64,000 nucleotides of DNA from Nocardia abscessus. GTDB lineage: Bacteria; Actinomycetota; Actinomycetes; Mycobacteriales; Mycobacteriaceae. How positions within the stretch are numbered: the stretch's first letter is position 1; the number at the start of each line of letters is the position of its first letter. The notes under the pieces were generated by a model, which was not told the DNA's origin, made no database searches, and was given only the letters and a program-made list of their open reading frames with translations. Below are positions 9,322-18,212 of the stretch, one piece after another. The DNA is taken from contig NZ_JADLQO010000002.1 in NCBI RefSeq assembly GCF_015477775.1, positions 868,001-932,000 on the forward strand, given 5' to 3'. The position numbers and the translations under genes are program-made.

Positions 9322-10356
9322 CTACCCGAAGAACGCCTCCACCTCGCGGTAGCGTTCCGCGGGCACCCGCTTGAGCTGCTTGGTGGCTTCCGACAGGGGC
9401 ACCAGGTCGATGGAAGTGCCGTGCAGCGCGACCATCTGACCGAACTTCCCCGCGTGCACCGCCTCCGCGGCGTGCAGGCCGAAGCGGGTGGCCAGCACCC
9501 GGTCGTAGGGCGTGGGGCTGCCGCCGCGCTGCACGTGACCGAGCACGGTGGTGCGGACCTCCTTGCCGATGCGCCGCTCGATCTCCACCCCGAGCTGCTG
9601 GGCGACGCCGGTGAAACGCTCGTGGCCGAACTCGTCGATACCGCCCTCGCGCAAGGTGAATCCGGAGTCCGGCGCCGGGTGCGAGCCCTCGGCGACGACG
9701 CAGATGAAGTGCTTGTCGCCGCGCTGGAACCGCCGCTTGATCATGGCGCACACCTCGTCCACCTCGAACGGGACCTCCGGCACCAGGGTCAGGTGCGCGC
9801 CGGCCGCCATGCCCGCGCTGATCGCGATCCAGCCCGCGTGCCTGCCCATCACCTCGATGAGCATGACGCGCTGATGCGACTCGGCGGTGGTGTGCAGCCG
9901 GTCGATCGCCTCGGTGGCGATGCTCAGCGCGGTGTCGTGGCCGAAAGTGACGTCGGTGCAATCGATGTCGTTGTCGATGGTCTTCGGGACGCCGACCACG
10001 GGGACGCCCTCGTCGGACAGCCAGCTCGCGGCGGTGAGCGTGCCCTCGCCGCCGATCGGGATGAGGGCTTCGATGCCGTTGTCGTCCAGGGTCTGCTTGA
10101 TCCGGCCCAGGCCCGCGCGCAACACGTCGGGGTTGGTGCGGGCGGTGCCGAGGATGGTGCCGCCCTTGGTGAGGATGCGGTCGGTGCGGTCGTCGTTGCT
10201 GATCTGGATCTTGCGGTCCTCCAATAGGCCGCGCCATCCGTCCTCGAAGCCGACGATCGCGTCTCCGTAACGGCCGTTCGCGGTGCGAACGACGGCACGG
10301 ATGACCGCGTTCAGCCCTGGGCAGTCTCCGCCTCCGGTCAGAACTCCGATGCGCAT
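9322..10356 (-). CDS. pfkA: ATP-dependent 6-phosphofructokinase
   Basis: 344 residues from the ATG at 10356, where '[20 protein letters not shown]' matches the family N-terminus; an upstream in-frame ATG at 10398 would only add a non-conserved leader. It phosphorylates fructose-6-phosphate in glycolysis. Motifs: GGGDCPGLN near residues 8-16, 'IGGEGT' near 100 (the Gly after Glu favours ATP rather than PPi) and the catalytic 'PKTIDNDI' loop near 125. In mycobacteria pfkA lies next to gatA; here that neighbour has been displaced by the accessory block to the right. Confidence 0.96.
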   Translation of the reverse strand: MRIGVLTGGGDCPGLNAVIRAVVRTANGRYGDAIVGFEDGWRGLLEDRKIQISNDDRTDRILTKGGTILGTARTNPDVLRAGLGRIKQTLDDNGIEALIPIGGEGTLTAASWLSDEGVPVVGVPKTIDNDIDCTDVTFGHDTALSIATEAIDRLHTTAESHQRVMLIEVMGRHAGWIAISAGMAAGAHLTLVPEVPFEVDEVCAMIKRRFQRGDKHFICVVAEGSHPAPDSGFTLREGGIDEFGHERFTGVAQQLGVEIERRIGKEVRTTVLGHVQRGGSPTPYDRVLATRFGLHAAEAVHAGKFGQMVALHGTSIDLVPLSEATKQLKRVPAERYREVEAFFG

Positions 10357-10437
10357 GGCCGCTATCTTGCCCTTCATGTCCGATCCAGGCAGCCCCACCC
10401 CCGTGAACGGTGTGTAACGCCACCTGGCCGGACGGGT

Positions 10438-11328
10438 TCACGCCGCGGTGCAGCGCCCCCCGGACAGTTCGTCGAGATGCCCGGAGACGACCGTGGCGAG
10501 CTTGTCCAGGACGTTCATGCCGTCGTTGAACGTTCCCGACTCGGGCTGCACCGCGATCGCGATGGCGATCTGCCCGGAGGGGATGCTGATGATCCCGAAC
10601 TGCCGCACCAGGTAGGCGCCCGAGGTGTCCGGTCCCCAGCCGCCCTTGAATTCGGCGCCGGTGAACTCGCCGAGACCCCAGCGCTGACTGACGACGACCT
10701 GCTCCATCAGCGAGGTCACCCGCTCGGCCTGGGGCAGGCAGGGCAGGCGCGAGGCGAACCGCACCTGGTCGGTCAGCGACCACTCGGCCTGCCCGAAGGC
10801 CGAATGCTCGGAACGGGCCCGGGTGGCGGGCACGACGGTCTTGTTGTCGCCGCCTTCGCGCAGCACCGCCTGCACGGCCTGCGCCGCCTCCTGCGCGGTG
10901 CCGAGCGATTGCCACAGCACGTCGGCCGCGGCGTTGTCGGACTGCGTGATCGCCGCCGAGGCGGCGTAATTCGAGCCGCCGGGGCTGCGCCGCAGCGCGG
11001 CGATGGTCAGCGGGACCTTCATCGTCGACCAGGCCGGACCGCTGGTCCATTCGCCGAAGGTGACCGCCTGCTCTCCGCCGACCGGCATGATGGCCATCCC
11101 GAGCTTCCCGCGCACGCCTGCCGCGAGCTCGGCATAGCTCGCGGCGAGGGTGCCCGGCACGATGAGCGACAAGCCCTTCTGGTCGGTACGCGCCGCGGCC
11201 TCGGTGATGGTGGGTTCGCTGGATGCCGGATCTTCCCTGCGGTCGGCTCCGCATCCGGCTACCAGAGAGACGACGAGCGCCGCGCACCCGAGAGCGTTTC
11301 GAGCTTTGCGGAATCGATCAGTAAGCAT
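10438..11328 (-). CDS. Beta-lactamase/PBP-like serine hydrolase lipoprotein (paralogue 1)
   Basis: 296 residues. The lipobox ends at Cys26 (LVAGC). A penicillin-recognising fold is suggested by three ordered motifs: SxxK as STMK (Ser101-Lys104), SDN (130-132) and KGG (228-230). These correspond to the SxxK, S-x-N and K-T/S-G motifs of class A beta-lactamases and PBPs, with Thr replaced by Gly. A paralogue at 28407 shares all three motifs and most of the surrounding sequence. It probably acts at the cell envelope; real beta-lactam or peptidoglycan activity is untested. Confidence 0.78.
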   Translation of the reverse strand: MLTDRFRKARNALGCAALVVSLVAGCGADRREDPASSEPTITEAAARTDQKGLSLIVPGTLAASYAELAAGVRGKLGMAIMPVGGEQAVTFGEWTSGPAWSTMKVPLTIAALRRSPGGSNYAASAAITQSDNAAADVLWQSLGTAQEAAQAVQAVLREGGDNKTVVPATRARSEHSAFGQAEWSLTDQVRFASRLPCLPQAERVTSLMEQVVVSQRWGLGEFTGAEFKGGWGPDTSGAYLVRQFGIISIPSGQIAIAIAVQPESGTFNDGMNVLDKLATVVSGHLDELSGGRCTAA

Positions 11329-11494
11329 TTTCTACACATTCTTTTCGCGAACTCGGCCGGCTTGCGAGATCGGTTCGGCATCCCGGCACCGCACCGGCCC
11401 GCCTCGCCGACCGCCCACCGCGACGGCAGGGGCGCGGCCATGGGTCGGCTGACTCTTGTGGCCCCGCCACGTGACGACGGCGTGGTCAACAAGC

Positions 11495-11650
11495 ATGGAC
11501 ACCTCCACCTACCCGCCCGATGTCGCCGAGCGGCCGGGATCGGTACCGGCGACGCTGCTCGCCGCCGACCTCACCCGAGAACTGCTTCTCGTTATCCCGG
11601 AGAACGTACTAGATGATTCGATTACGCCCCAGTTCACCGAAATCGCCTGA
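11495..11650 (+). CDS. Possible small protein (51 residues), weak candidate
   Basis: The frame from the ATG at 11495 reads a plausible small globular sequence ('ATLLAADLTRELLLVIPENV'), with lower Arg content than shadow frames. No recognisable family or convincing ribosome binding site is seen. It could be a remnant of a longer gene. Confidence 0.2.
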   Translation: MDTSTYPPDVAERPGSVPATLLAADLTRELLLVIPENVLDDSITPQFTEIA

Positions 11651-12150
11651 CCGCCACAGCCACTGCCGGACAGATCGCCGCACGCCGGTCATGCTCAATA
11701 GCATTGGGGTATTACCGCAGGACTTGTCGGTGCCCAGGCGACGGCCTCTCGGGTCCGACTTCCCGTGAGCACGTTCGGCGGGCTTCACGACGCATGCGCT
11801 CCGGCTCGACCGGTGACCATCGCACGACCACCGAGACCGGCCCCTAGAACCGTCCGGGTGAGAAAGACGGGCATTGGACCGGACCACACCCGACGAACCG
11901 GCGGTCATCGAGCGCGGGGCGCGGTCGGATCGAGGCCAGCCGAAGGCCGGTCACGCCGGCCGCCAGATCGGGCACCAGTTCGCCGGGACGGCATTGCCTC
12001 TTCGGGTTTCCTCTGCGGCGATCCCGCACGGGACCGGTCGAGCCCCGGCACTGCCACCCCCGGAGTTCAGTGCCCCAGACTCGCAACCTCACAGCAACCA
12101 TCGCCGAGACCCTGACCGAGAACACACTCGCCCGGCGGGATCAGCCTTGA
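11651..12150. other. Gene-poor stretch between the lipoprotein and the Gfo/Idh gene
   Basis: The wider gap from 11329 to 12237 contains only the weak small frame at 11495-11650 and the operator sites at 12151-12222. In the remaining stretch no reading frame looks protein-like and no RNA gene or clear hairpin was recognised. It may be decayed sequence from past insertions. Confidence 0.4.
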
Positions 12151-12170
12151 GTTTCTTACCGATCGGTACT
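12151..12170. promoter_or_regulatory. Operator shared with the downstream tetR promoter (site 1)
   Basis: The sequence gtttcttaccgatcggtact contains a perfect 12-bp palindrome (taccgatcggta). Its reverse complement matches 17 of 20 bases at 13504-13523, upstream of the tetR gene. This pairing strongly suggests binding of one regulator at both promoters. Confidence 0.6.
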
Positions 12171-12202
12171 TTACCGGTTGCCTCGGGGCCGCGCGCCGTC
12201 TA

Positions 12203-12222
12203 GTTTACTACCAAACGGTACA
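12203..12222. promoter_or_regulatory. Second, degenerate copy of the shared operator
   Basis: gtttactaccaaacggtaca matches the site at 12151-12170 at 15 of 20 positions and ends 15 bases before the Gfo/Idh start codon, where binding would block transcription. Confidence 0.4.
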
Positions 12223-12237
12223 GAACTAGGAGCTTGC

Positions 12238-13368
12238 ATGACCGGTCGCACCACCGCACCGCTCGGCGTCGGCATCGTCGGCGCGAATCCCACGGGAAGC
12301 TGGGCCGCCGCAACCCATCTACCGGCGCTGGCCGAGCTGCCCGAGTTCCGCGTCACGGCGGTGGCGACGACGAAGCGTGCGTCGGCGGACGCCGCGGCCG
12401 AAGCCGCCGGCGCCCGGCACGCGTTCACCGACGCGGCGGAACTGGCCGCGCATCCGGAAGTGGATCTGGTTGTGGCGGCGGTCAAGTCACCGGGGCACGC
12501 GGCCGTGGTGCGCGCGGCGCTCGACGCCGGGAAGCACGTCGTGTGCGAGTGGCCGATGGGCACGAGCGCGTCCGAGGCCGCCGAGTTGACGGCCGCGGCG
12601 GTGGCGGCGGGTGTGGTGCACACCGTGGTGCTGCAGGGCTACCACTCGCCGTCGGTGAACTTCGTCAAGGACCTGCTCGCGGCCGGTCGGATCGGGGCCG
12701 TTTCCGCGATCACCCTCGTCGCCGCCGGAGACCCGTTCGGCGGCAGCTCGATTCGGCCCGAACTCGCCTGGAGCACCGATCCAGGCCAGGGCAGCGGCCT
12801 GCTGACCATCATGGCCGGCCACGTGCTCGGGGTGCTCGAACACCTGGCCGGTGAACTCACCGAGGTATCCGCCGTCCTCGCCACACTGCACGACGAGCTG
12901 ACCGTGCTCGGGACCGGCCGCACCGTCCCGAATAGCCAACCCGGGCAACTGGCCTTGGCCGGCCGCCTGACCTGCGGGGCCGTCGTCACGGTGACGGTGC
13001 ACGGCGGACATGCGGACGCACCGCACGGATTCGCGCTCTACATACGCGGCACGGAAGGAACTCTGACCATCAGTCCAGTCCAGTCCGGGATGTATCTGCA
13101 CTGGGCCGATTGGCGCATCGAACTACGCGGCAACGATGGAGACGTCAGCGAGATGCAGGTCCCGGACCACTACCACCGACTGCCGTCCACCCTGCCCGCG
13201 GGCCCGATCGCCCACGTGGCGGGCGTCTACCGCGAGACCGCTACCGCCATCGCCGAGGGCAGGACCGCTCGCCCCGACTTCACCGTCGGCCTGCGGCAGC
13301 GCCGTCTGCTCGACGCCGTCACCGCGGCGGCGGAAACCGGCATGCGCCGCCGGGTCACCGCGCTGTGA
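12238..13368 (+). CDS. Gfo/Idh/MocA family protein (Gal80-like, catalytic Lys replaced)
   Basis: 376 residues. The Rossmann nucleotide-binding motif 'GVGIVGANPTGSW' is at about residues 10-22, and an alpha/beta C-terminal domain follows from about 125. The family's usual EKP motif, whose Lys is catalytic, is EWP here (residues 104-106), so dehydrogenase chemistry may be altered or lost, as in Gal80-like members. The ATG at 12238 is chosen because the preceding region is occupied by operator sites. It probably belongs to the regulon of the TetR protein at 13536. Confidence 0.85.
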   Translation: MTGRTTAPLGVGIVGANPTGSWAAATHLPALAELPEFRVTAVATTKRASADAAAEAAGARHAFTDAAELAAHPEVDLVVAAVKSPGHAAVVRAALDAGKHVVCEWPMGTSASEAAELTAAAVAAGVVHTVVLQGYHSPSVNFVKDLLAAGRIGAVSAITLVAAGDPFGGSSIRPELAWSTDPGQGSGLLTIMAGHVLGVLEHLAGELTEVSAVLATLHDELTVLGTGRTVPNSQPGQLALAGRLTCGAVVTVTVHGGHADAPHGFALYIRGTEGTLTISPVQSGMYLHWADWRIELRGNDGDVSEMQVPDHYHRLPSTLPAGPIAHVAGVYRETATAIAEGRTARPDFTVGLRQRRLLDAVTAAAETGMRRRVTAL

Positions 13369-13503
13369 ATCCTCGCCGTCACGGTCGGACCGCTGACGAC
13401 AGCCGCCTGACGTTCCGAGCCGCTCCGAGAGAAGGGCTACCGCCAAGACATTGTGTACCGGCGAGTAGCAAACTTCACGACCGGCCGCATCGGCACCCAG
13501 TAC

Positions 13504-13523
13504 AGTACTGATAGGTAAGAAAC
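13504..13523. promoter_or_regulatory. TetR autoregulatory operator matching the Gfo/Idh promoter
   Basis: agtactgataggtaagaaac is the near-exact reverse complement of the site at 12151-12170 (17/20). It lies 12 bases before the tetR ATG. An overlapping small palindrome, cagtac-a-gtactg, is at 13498-13510. Confidence 0.6.
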
Positions 13524-13535
13524 TGGGAGGTGTCC

Positions 13536-14123
13536 ATGCCGGGAGGGCGGCCGCGCGGCTTCGACATCGATAGCGCACTGGATCGAGCGCTGGAGGTGTT
13601 CTGGCGCTACGGGTACGAGGGCGCCGCGCTGTCGGATCTCACCGCGGCGATGGGCGTCAACCGTCCCAGCTTGTACGCCGCCTTCGGCAGTAAAGCCGAG
13701 CTGTTCGATCGCGCGCTCGAACGCTATGTCGACGGACCCGGACACTACGTCGCCGAAGCCCTCGAACTCCCGACCGCCCGCGCGGTCGCCGCCGCCTTCC
13801 TGCGCGGCGCGATCGAGCTGACCACCGGCCACGACAGCCCCGGCTGCCTTTCCGTGCGCAGCGTGCAGGCCTGCGGGCCGGAGGCCGAGCACAGCCGCAA
13901 GAGCGCGGTCGCGGTCCGCCTCGCGGGCGAGGCCGCGCTGCGGCGGCGTTTGGAGCGGGCACGCGCCGACGGTGACCTACCGCGGGACAGCAAGCCGGCC
14001 GACCTCGCCCGATATCTCCTGACGATCTCCGACGGGATCGCGGTCCAGGCGGCAGCGGGCGCGAAACCGTCCCACTTGCGCCGCACCGTGGATCTCGCAC
14101 TGCGGTCCTGGCCGCAGCCCTGA
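13536..14123 (+). CDS. TetR/AcrR family transcriptional repressor
   Basis: 195 residues. The N-terminal helix-turn-helix is standard: 'ALEVFWRYGYEGAALSDLTA' then 'AMGVNRPSLYAAFGSKAELF' (about residues 18-57). The C-terminal ligand domain contains 'DSPGCLSVRSVQACG', found in the TetR_C_16/AcrR-like subgroup. The ATG at 13536 is preferred over the GTG at 13530 because 'gggagg' (13525-13530) sits at good spacing from it. Shared operators indicate autoregulation and control of the Gfo/Idh gene upstream. The ligand is unknown. Confidence 0.92.
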   Translation: MPGGRPRGFDIDSALDRALEVFWRYGYEGAALSDLTAAMGVNRPSLYAAFGSKAELFDRALERYVDGPGHYVAEALELPTARAVAAAFLRGAIELTTGHDSPGCLSVRSVQACGPEAEHSRKSAVAVRLAGEAALRRRLERARADGDLPRDSKPADLARYLLTISDGIAVQAAAGAKPSHLRRTVDLALRSWPQP

Positions 14124-14193
14124 CGGTAGCCCTGGGCGAGCCTGCGCCCACCGATCGCTGGTTGTTATATTCCACTTGAGCTATATTGCCCAT

Positions 14194-14517
14194 ATGGCAT
14201 CAACGTTCGAGGCGCTGGCGGAGCCTCGCCGCCGGGAGATCCTGGACCTGCTGCGCGAGCGAGAGCGGCTGGTCGGCGACTTGGTCACCGAGCTGCGGTT
14301 GGCCCAGCCCACCGTGTCCAAGCACCTGAAGGTCCTGCGGGGGGTGGGTCTGGTCGACGTGCGTCAGGACGCGCAGCGCCGCTGGTACCGGTTGCGGCCG
14401 GAACCGCTGGCCGAGATCGAGGCTTGGCTCGCGCCGTACCGGCGGATGTGGGAGACCAGCCTCGACGCCCTGGAGCGCCATCTCGACGCCATGCCCGACG
14501 AGAAAGGACAACCATGA
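14194..14517 (+). CDS. ArsR family transcriptional regulator
   Basis: 107 residues from the ATG at 14194. Winged-helix motif: 'FEALAEPRRREILDLLRERE' followed by 'QPTVSKHLKVLRGVGLVDVR' and a 'RRWYRL' wing. There are no Cys/His metal-site residues in the recognition helix, so it is not a classical metal sensor. It belongs to the SdpR-like group that is typically coupled to SRPBCC/AHSA1 genes. Its stop overlaps the ATG of the next gene (14514-14517), so the two form an operon. The short upstream region (14161-14193) is AT-rich and probably carries the promoter. Confidence 0.92.
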   Translation: MASTFEALAEPRRREILDLLRERERLVGDLVTELRLAQPTVSKHLKVLRGVGLVDVRQDAQRRWYRLRPEPLAEIEAWLAPYRRMWETSLDALERHLDAMPDEKGQP

Positions 14518-15473
14518 GTGATCCCCGTGCTCAGCTGCACACCATCGACGGCGCCCCTACGCTGCGTTTCGAACGCAGGCTGGCGCATCCACCGGAAAAG
14601 GTCTGGCGCGCGATCAGCGACCCGAGCGAGATGGCCGCCTGGTTCCCGGCAACGGTCACGACCGCGCTGCGGCCCGGCGCGGCGATGCGCTTCACTTTCG
14701 CCGAAGCGCCCGAGACGGTCGACAGCACCTCGCACGGTGAGGTGCTCGAGGTCGATCCACCCAAGGTCTACATGTTCCGATGGAACCAGGACGTGCTGCG
14801 ATTCGAGCTCGTGGCCGACGGGGACGGGACACTGCTGATCTTCACCCACGTACTCGGCGGCGGCCCGGGCGCACGCCTCGGCGCGGCCAGGTCGGCGGTC
14901 GGCTGGGATCGCTGCCTGTCCGCGCTCGCCGCCGCGCTCGGCGGCGCCTCCGGCGAACCGAACGCGACCTGGCTCGCCGACATCGAGAGCTACACAGCGG
15001 AATTCGGGCTCGACGTCGGCTATTGCGACGAACTCGCCGACGGCTACGTGCTGCGGTTCGCCCGCGACCTGGTGTGGCAGCCGCTGGAAACGTTGTGGTC
15101 GCTGCTCGTCGAGGAGCAGACGCCGTCCGTGGGCGCCGTTGCACCGGCGCGGTCGACGAATCAGCATGTCGAGGCAGGTGAACTCGTCGATGTCGAGCCG
15201 CCCCGGTCGATGGAGTACGAGTGGCGGCACGACGGCGCCGTCGCGGGCACGGTGCGCTGGTTCTTCGATGCCGACCCCGACCTCGGCGTGCGGGTCGAAC
15301 TCACCCAGACCGTGCCGCCGCACCTGGCACGGCTGCGGCCGACCCTGCTGGCCGCCTGGCACGTGCACCTGGAACTCTTCTTCGCCGCCACCCAAGGGGA
15401 CATCCGCTGCCCATGGCCTGCCGACCGGGTCGCCCTGCTCACCGAGCGGTATGCCGCGGACCTCGGCGACTAG
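14514..15473 (+). CDS. Tandem SRPBCC (AHSA1-like) domain protein
   Basis: 319 residues with two START/SRPBCC-type domains: about residues 15-150 ('RRLAHPPEKVWRAISDPSEM', 'AAWFPATV') and about 175-310 ('FARDLVWQPLETLWSLL', 'SMEYEWRHDGAVAGTVRWFF'). Most ArsR-linked AHSA1 proteins have one domain; here two are fused. These domains form hydrophobic ligand cavities. No catalytic function can be assigned. It overlaps the arsR stop by 4 bp and is probably repressed by that protein. Confidence 0.85.
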   Translation: MSDPRAQLHTIDGAPTLRFERRLAHPPEKVWRAISDPSEMAAWFPATVTTALRPGAAMRFTFAEAPETVDSTSHGEVLEVDPPKVYMFRWNQDVLRFELVADGDGTLLIFTHVLGGGPGARLGAARSAVGWDRCLSALAAALGGASGEPNATWLADIESYTAEFGLDVGYCDELADGYVLRFARDLVWQPLETLWSLLVEEQTPSVGAVAPARSTNQHVEAGELVDVEPPRSMEYEWRHDGAVAGTVRWFFDADPDLGVRVELTQTVPPHLARLRPTLLAAWHVHLELFFAATQGDIRCPWPADRVALLTERYAADLGD

Positions 15474-15825
15474 CCGATGCCCGGACACATGCCATCGGCC
15501 GGTCGGTGGCGCCCGCGCACGCCATCGACGGAATCCGATGTGCCCGTGCAGCTTCGACGCCATCCAGCGGCCGTTCCCCGATCTGCGGCCGCCCTGGAGG
15601 GCACCGGAACCGCTTCGAGTCCGCGCCGGTCGTCAGGGCGCGCGCGATGGCGGATAGCTCCGGATTCGCGGATCGGTCCGCGCAAACGACCCCACGGCCA
15701 GGTCCGAACTGCTTACGATCCCGGGACAGTTCACGAAACACGCACCTGACCGGCGTGGAGCCGACCCGCGTGCCCACACGCGTCGACCGCGTCGTCGAAG
15801 AGTCCGCTTCCTGGAGTGACGCTTT
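15474..15825. other. Intergenic stretch upstream of the P450 gene
   Basis: No gene, RNA or strong hairpin was recognised in these 352 bases. Frames crossing it have arginine-rich, shadow-like composition. It presumably contains the P450 promoter, but no convincing -10/-35 pair was identified. Confidence 0.4.
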
Positions 15826-15831
15826 TTGTCC

Positions 15832-17097
15832 ATGCCACAGTCCCCGCAGAACACCTCGGCGAGCCCGAAAGACTGCCCTGTCCAACACGGTTCGCCCATC
15901 GACAACGACGGGCCGCGGGTCGCGCTGTATACGGAGGCTTTCGCCGCCGACCCGCACCGGGCCTACCGCGAGATGCGACGCCGATACGGTTCGCTCGTGC
16001 CCATCGAACTGGCGCCGGACGTTCCGGCTACGTTGGTGATCGGCTACTACACGGCACTGCGAATCCTCAACGACCCGGTGCATTTTCCGTCGGACCCACG
16101 GATCTGGCAGCAGGAGATTCCCGGTGAGTGCCCGATCCTGCCGATGATGGAGTGGCGACCGAACGCGCTGCGCAGCACCGGATTCGAGCACCAGCGCTAC
16201 CGGCAGGTGAATGTGGCGAGTATCGGCGCGGTCGACCTGCACGTCTTGCACACGATCACCGAACAGATCGCCGGTCCGTTGATCAACGCCTTCTGCCAGG
16301 ACGGCGCGGCGGATCTGATCAGCCAGTACGCGTTTCCGCTCACCTTCGCGGTGCTCAACTCCGTGCTCGGCTGCCCGCCGGAGATCGGCCAGCAGGTCGC
16401 GGTGGGCATGGCCGCCATCTTCGAGGGCGTCAACGCGGACAAGGGCAACGCGATGCTCGCCGACGCGCTGTTCGACCTGGTGCAGAGGAAGCGCAAGAAC
16501 CCCGGTGACGACATCACCTCCCGGCTGTTGCGCCACCCGGCGGGCCTGGACGACATGGAGATGATCCACCAGCTGGTCACGCTGTACGGAGCGGGAATCG
16601 AGCCGCAGCAGAACCTGATCGCCAATACCCTGCGGTTGATGCTCACCGACCGCCGGTTCGCCAGCGGTGTCTTCGGCGGCAGTCTCTCGACCCGAGACGC
16701 CCTCGATGAGGTGCTGTTCACCGACCCGCCAGGGGCGAACTACTGCTTCAGCTACCCGAAGCAGCCGATCCTCATCGACGACGTGTGGCTGCCCGCACAC
16801 CAGCCGGTCGTGATCAGCATGGCCGCGTGCAACAACGACCCGGCGATCCACACCGGCGAATACACCGACAACCGAGCGCATCTCGCCTGGGGGGCCGGAC
16901 CGCACGCCTGCCCCGCGCGATCGATGGCCTATCTGATCGCGCAGGACGCCATCGACCAACTACTCGATGCCCTGCCCGAGATACGGCTCGCGGTCGCGGC
17001 GGAGGAGCTGAGCTGGCGACCGGGTCCGTTCCACCGCGCCCTCGTGTCGCTGCCGGTCGTCTTCCCCGAATCGCCGCCCATGCCCGCGTTCGGGTAG
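15832..17097 (+). CDS. Cytochrome P450 lacking the ExxR motif
   Basis: 421 residues from the ATG at 15832; a TTG at 15826 is alternative and better spaced from ggag (15813-15816). The heme-binding loop is 'HLAWGAGPHACPAR' (thiolate Cys360), a good P450 signature with Pro instead of the usual Leu/Ile after Cys. The I-helix is 'LYGAGIEPQQN' (252-261) rather than AGxDTT. Where ExxR is expected, the sequence is DEVLF (292-296), so Arg is replaced by Phe; this resembles the CYP157 group of Streptomyces. No ferredoxin or reductase gene is adjacent. The substrate is unknown. Confidence 0.9.
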   Translation: MPQSPQNTSASPKDCPVQHGSPIDNDGPRVALYTEAFAADPHRAYREMRRRYGSLVPIELAPDVPATLVIGYYTALRILNDPVHFPSDPRIWQQEIPGECPILPMMEWRPNALRSTGFEHQRYRQVNVASIGAVDLHVLHTITEQIAGPLINAFCQDGAADLISQYAFPLTFAVLNSVLGCPPEIGQQVAVGMAAIFEGVNADKGNAMLADALFDLVQRKRKNPGDDITSRLLRHPAGLDDMEMIHQLVTLYGAGIEPQQNLIANTLRLMLTDRRFASGVFGGSLSTRDALDEVLFTDPPGANYCFSYPKQPILIDDVWLPAHQPVVISMAACNNDPAIHTGEYTDNRAHLAWGAGPHACPARSMAYLIAQDAIDQLLDALPEIRLAVAAEELSWRPGPFHRALVSLPVVFPESPPMPAFG

Positions 17098-17213
17098 AGC
17101 GAACGAATTTTGTTCGCGCTGATCGTGATCGGTGTCAAGCGCGCCGCGATGGCGGAGAATCCACGCGGCGCAGCCGCGGAGCGCTCATCCGACCGACCAC
17201 GTCAGGAGCACAG

Positions 17214-17762
17214 GTGACCACATCCCTTCCGGTGAACCTCAAGCATGCACGCGATATCCATCCCGACATCGACGTGCCGCTGGTTCGAGACGCCATCCAT
17301 CCGGACCGGGCCCTGTGGTCACCCGCGCAACTACACCGGCTGACCAGCGAGGTGGCCGCGGAATTGGCGACGCCGCTGCTGGACATCGTGCGATTCGACG
17401 CCGAACAGCGCTGGTGGACGCGCCTCGCCCTGACCATGGGCGTCGAGCTGTGGCTGTTGTCGTGGGCTCCGGGACAGGGCACCGAACCCCACGACCACGG
17501 CGGCGCCTCCGGCGCGTTCACCGTGACCGTCGGCGAACTCGGCGAGGAATCCCTGCACCTCGGCAGCTCCGTCCGGAAGGCGCAGTGGCGGGCCGGTGAC
17601 ACGGTCGCATTCGGCCCCGATCGAGCGCACCGGCTCCGCAACGACAAGCTGTGGCCCGCCGCTTCGGTGCACGCGTACTCACCGCCGCTGCGGCCGGTCC
17701 GCGAGTACCGTACGCTGGCGGACTTCGCAGGGACGTCAGCGAGTGGAGTGGGTGAACGATGA
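17214..17762 (+). CDS. Cysteine dioxygenase type I (cupin)
   Basis: 182 residues. The Fe(II) site is visible: His93 and His95 in 'EPHDHGGASGAF' and His139 in 'FGPDRAHRLRN', the three-His cupin set of CDO, which oxidises L-cysteine to cysteine sulfinate. The GTG at 17214 is chosen because 'aggag' lies 6 bases before it. The stop overlaps the ATG of the rhodanese gene at 17759, so the pair forms a sulfur-handling operon. Related thiol dioxygenases with other substrates cannot be excluded. Confidence 0.9.
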   Translation: MTTSLPVNLKHARDIHPDIDVPLVRDAIHPDRALWSPAQLHRLTSEVAAELATPLLDIVRFDAEQRWWTRLALTMGVELWLLSWAPGQGTEPHDHGGASGAFTVTVGELGEESLHLGSSVRKAQWRAGDTVAFGPDRAHRLRNDKLWPAASVHAYSPPLRPVREYRTLADFAGTSASGVGER

Positions 17763-18157
17763 GTACCGGCGCCGAGGAAATGATCACGCGAGCCAGAGCA
17801 CAGCTGGAACGGGTCGCGCCGGAGCAGGCCGCCGAGTTGCAGGCGCAGGGGGCACTGATCGTGGACATCCGGCCGTACGCGAACCGGAGCGAGGAGGGCG
17901 AGATCCCCGGCGCCGTGGTGGTCGAACGGATCGTTCTGGAGTGGCGCCTCGATCCGAACGGCGAGCACCGGCTACCGGGCATCACCTCGGACACTCCCGT
18001 GGTGATCATGTGCAACGAGGGCTACGCCTCCAGTCTCGCGGCTGCGGACGGGCTCCGTCTCGGGCTGCGTCGGGTGACCGACCTGGTCGGCGGCTTCCGG
18101 GCCTGGAAGGCGGCGGGCCTGCCGGTGGTCCCGGGCGGAAGCCCGGCCGTGCCGTAG
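17759..18157 (+). CDS. Rhodanese-like sulfurtransferase
   Basis: 132 residues with a single rhodanese domain. Active-site Cys85 lies in 'VVIMCNEGYASSLAA', and 'LIVDIRP' and 'GFRAWKAAGLPV' are typical flanking blocks. It transfers sulfane sulfur to cyanide or other thiophilic acceptors. Coupling to cysteine dioxygenase (4-bp overlap) suggests handling of persulfide or sulfite from cysteine breakdown. It converges on the Ser/Thr kinase gene, with 55 bp between stops. Confidence 0.9.
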   Translation: MSTGAEEMITRARAQLERVAPEQAAELQAQGALIVDIRPYANRSEEGEIPGAVVVERIVLEWRLDPNGEHRLPGITSDTPVVIMCNEGYASSLAAADGLRLGLRRVTDLVGGFRAWKAAGLPVVPGGSPAVP

Positions 18158-18212
18158 CGACGCCACAGGACCCGCGACCACCGGACGCGACCCGCCCGCC
18201 GCCGGGGCACCG

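Noticed and set aside
11609..11908. 99-residue minus-strand frame in the 11.3-12.2 kb gap
   Set aside because: Composition is shadow-like (Arg/Ser-rich) and no start signal is seen.
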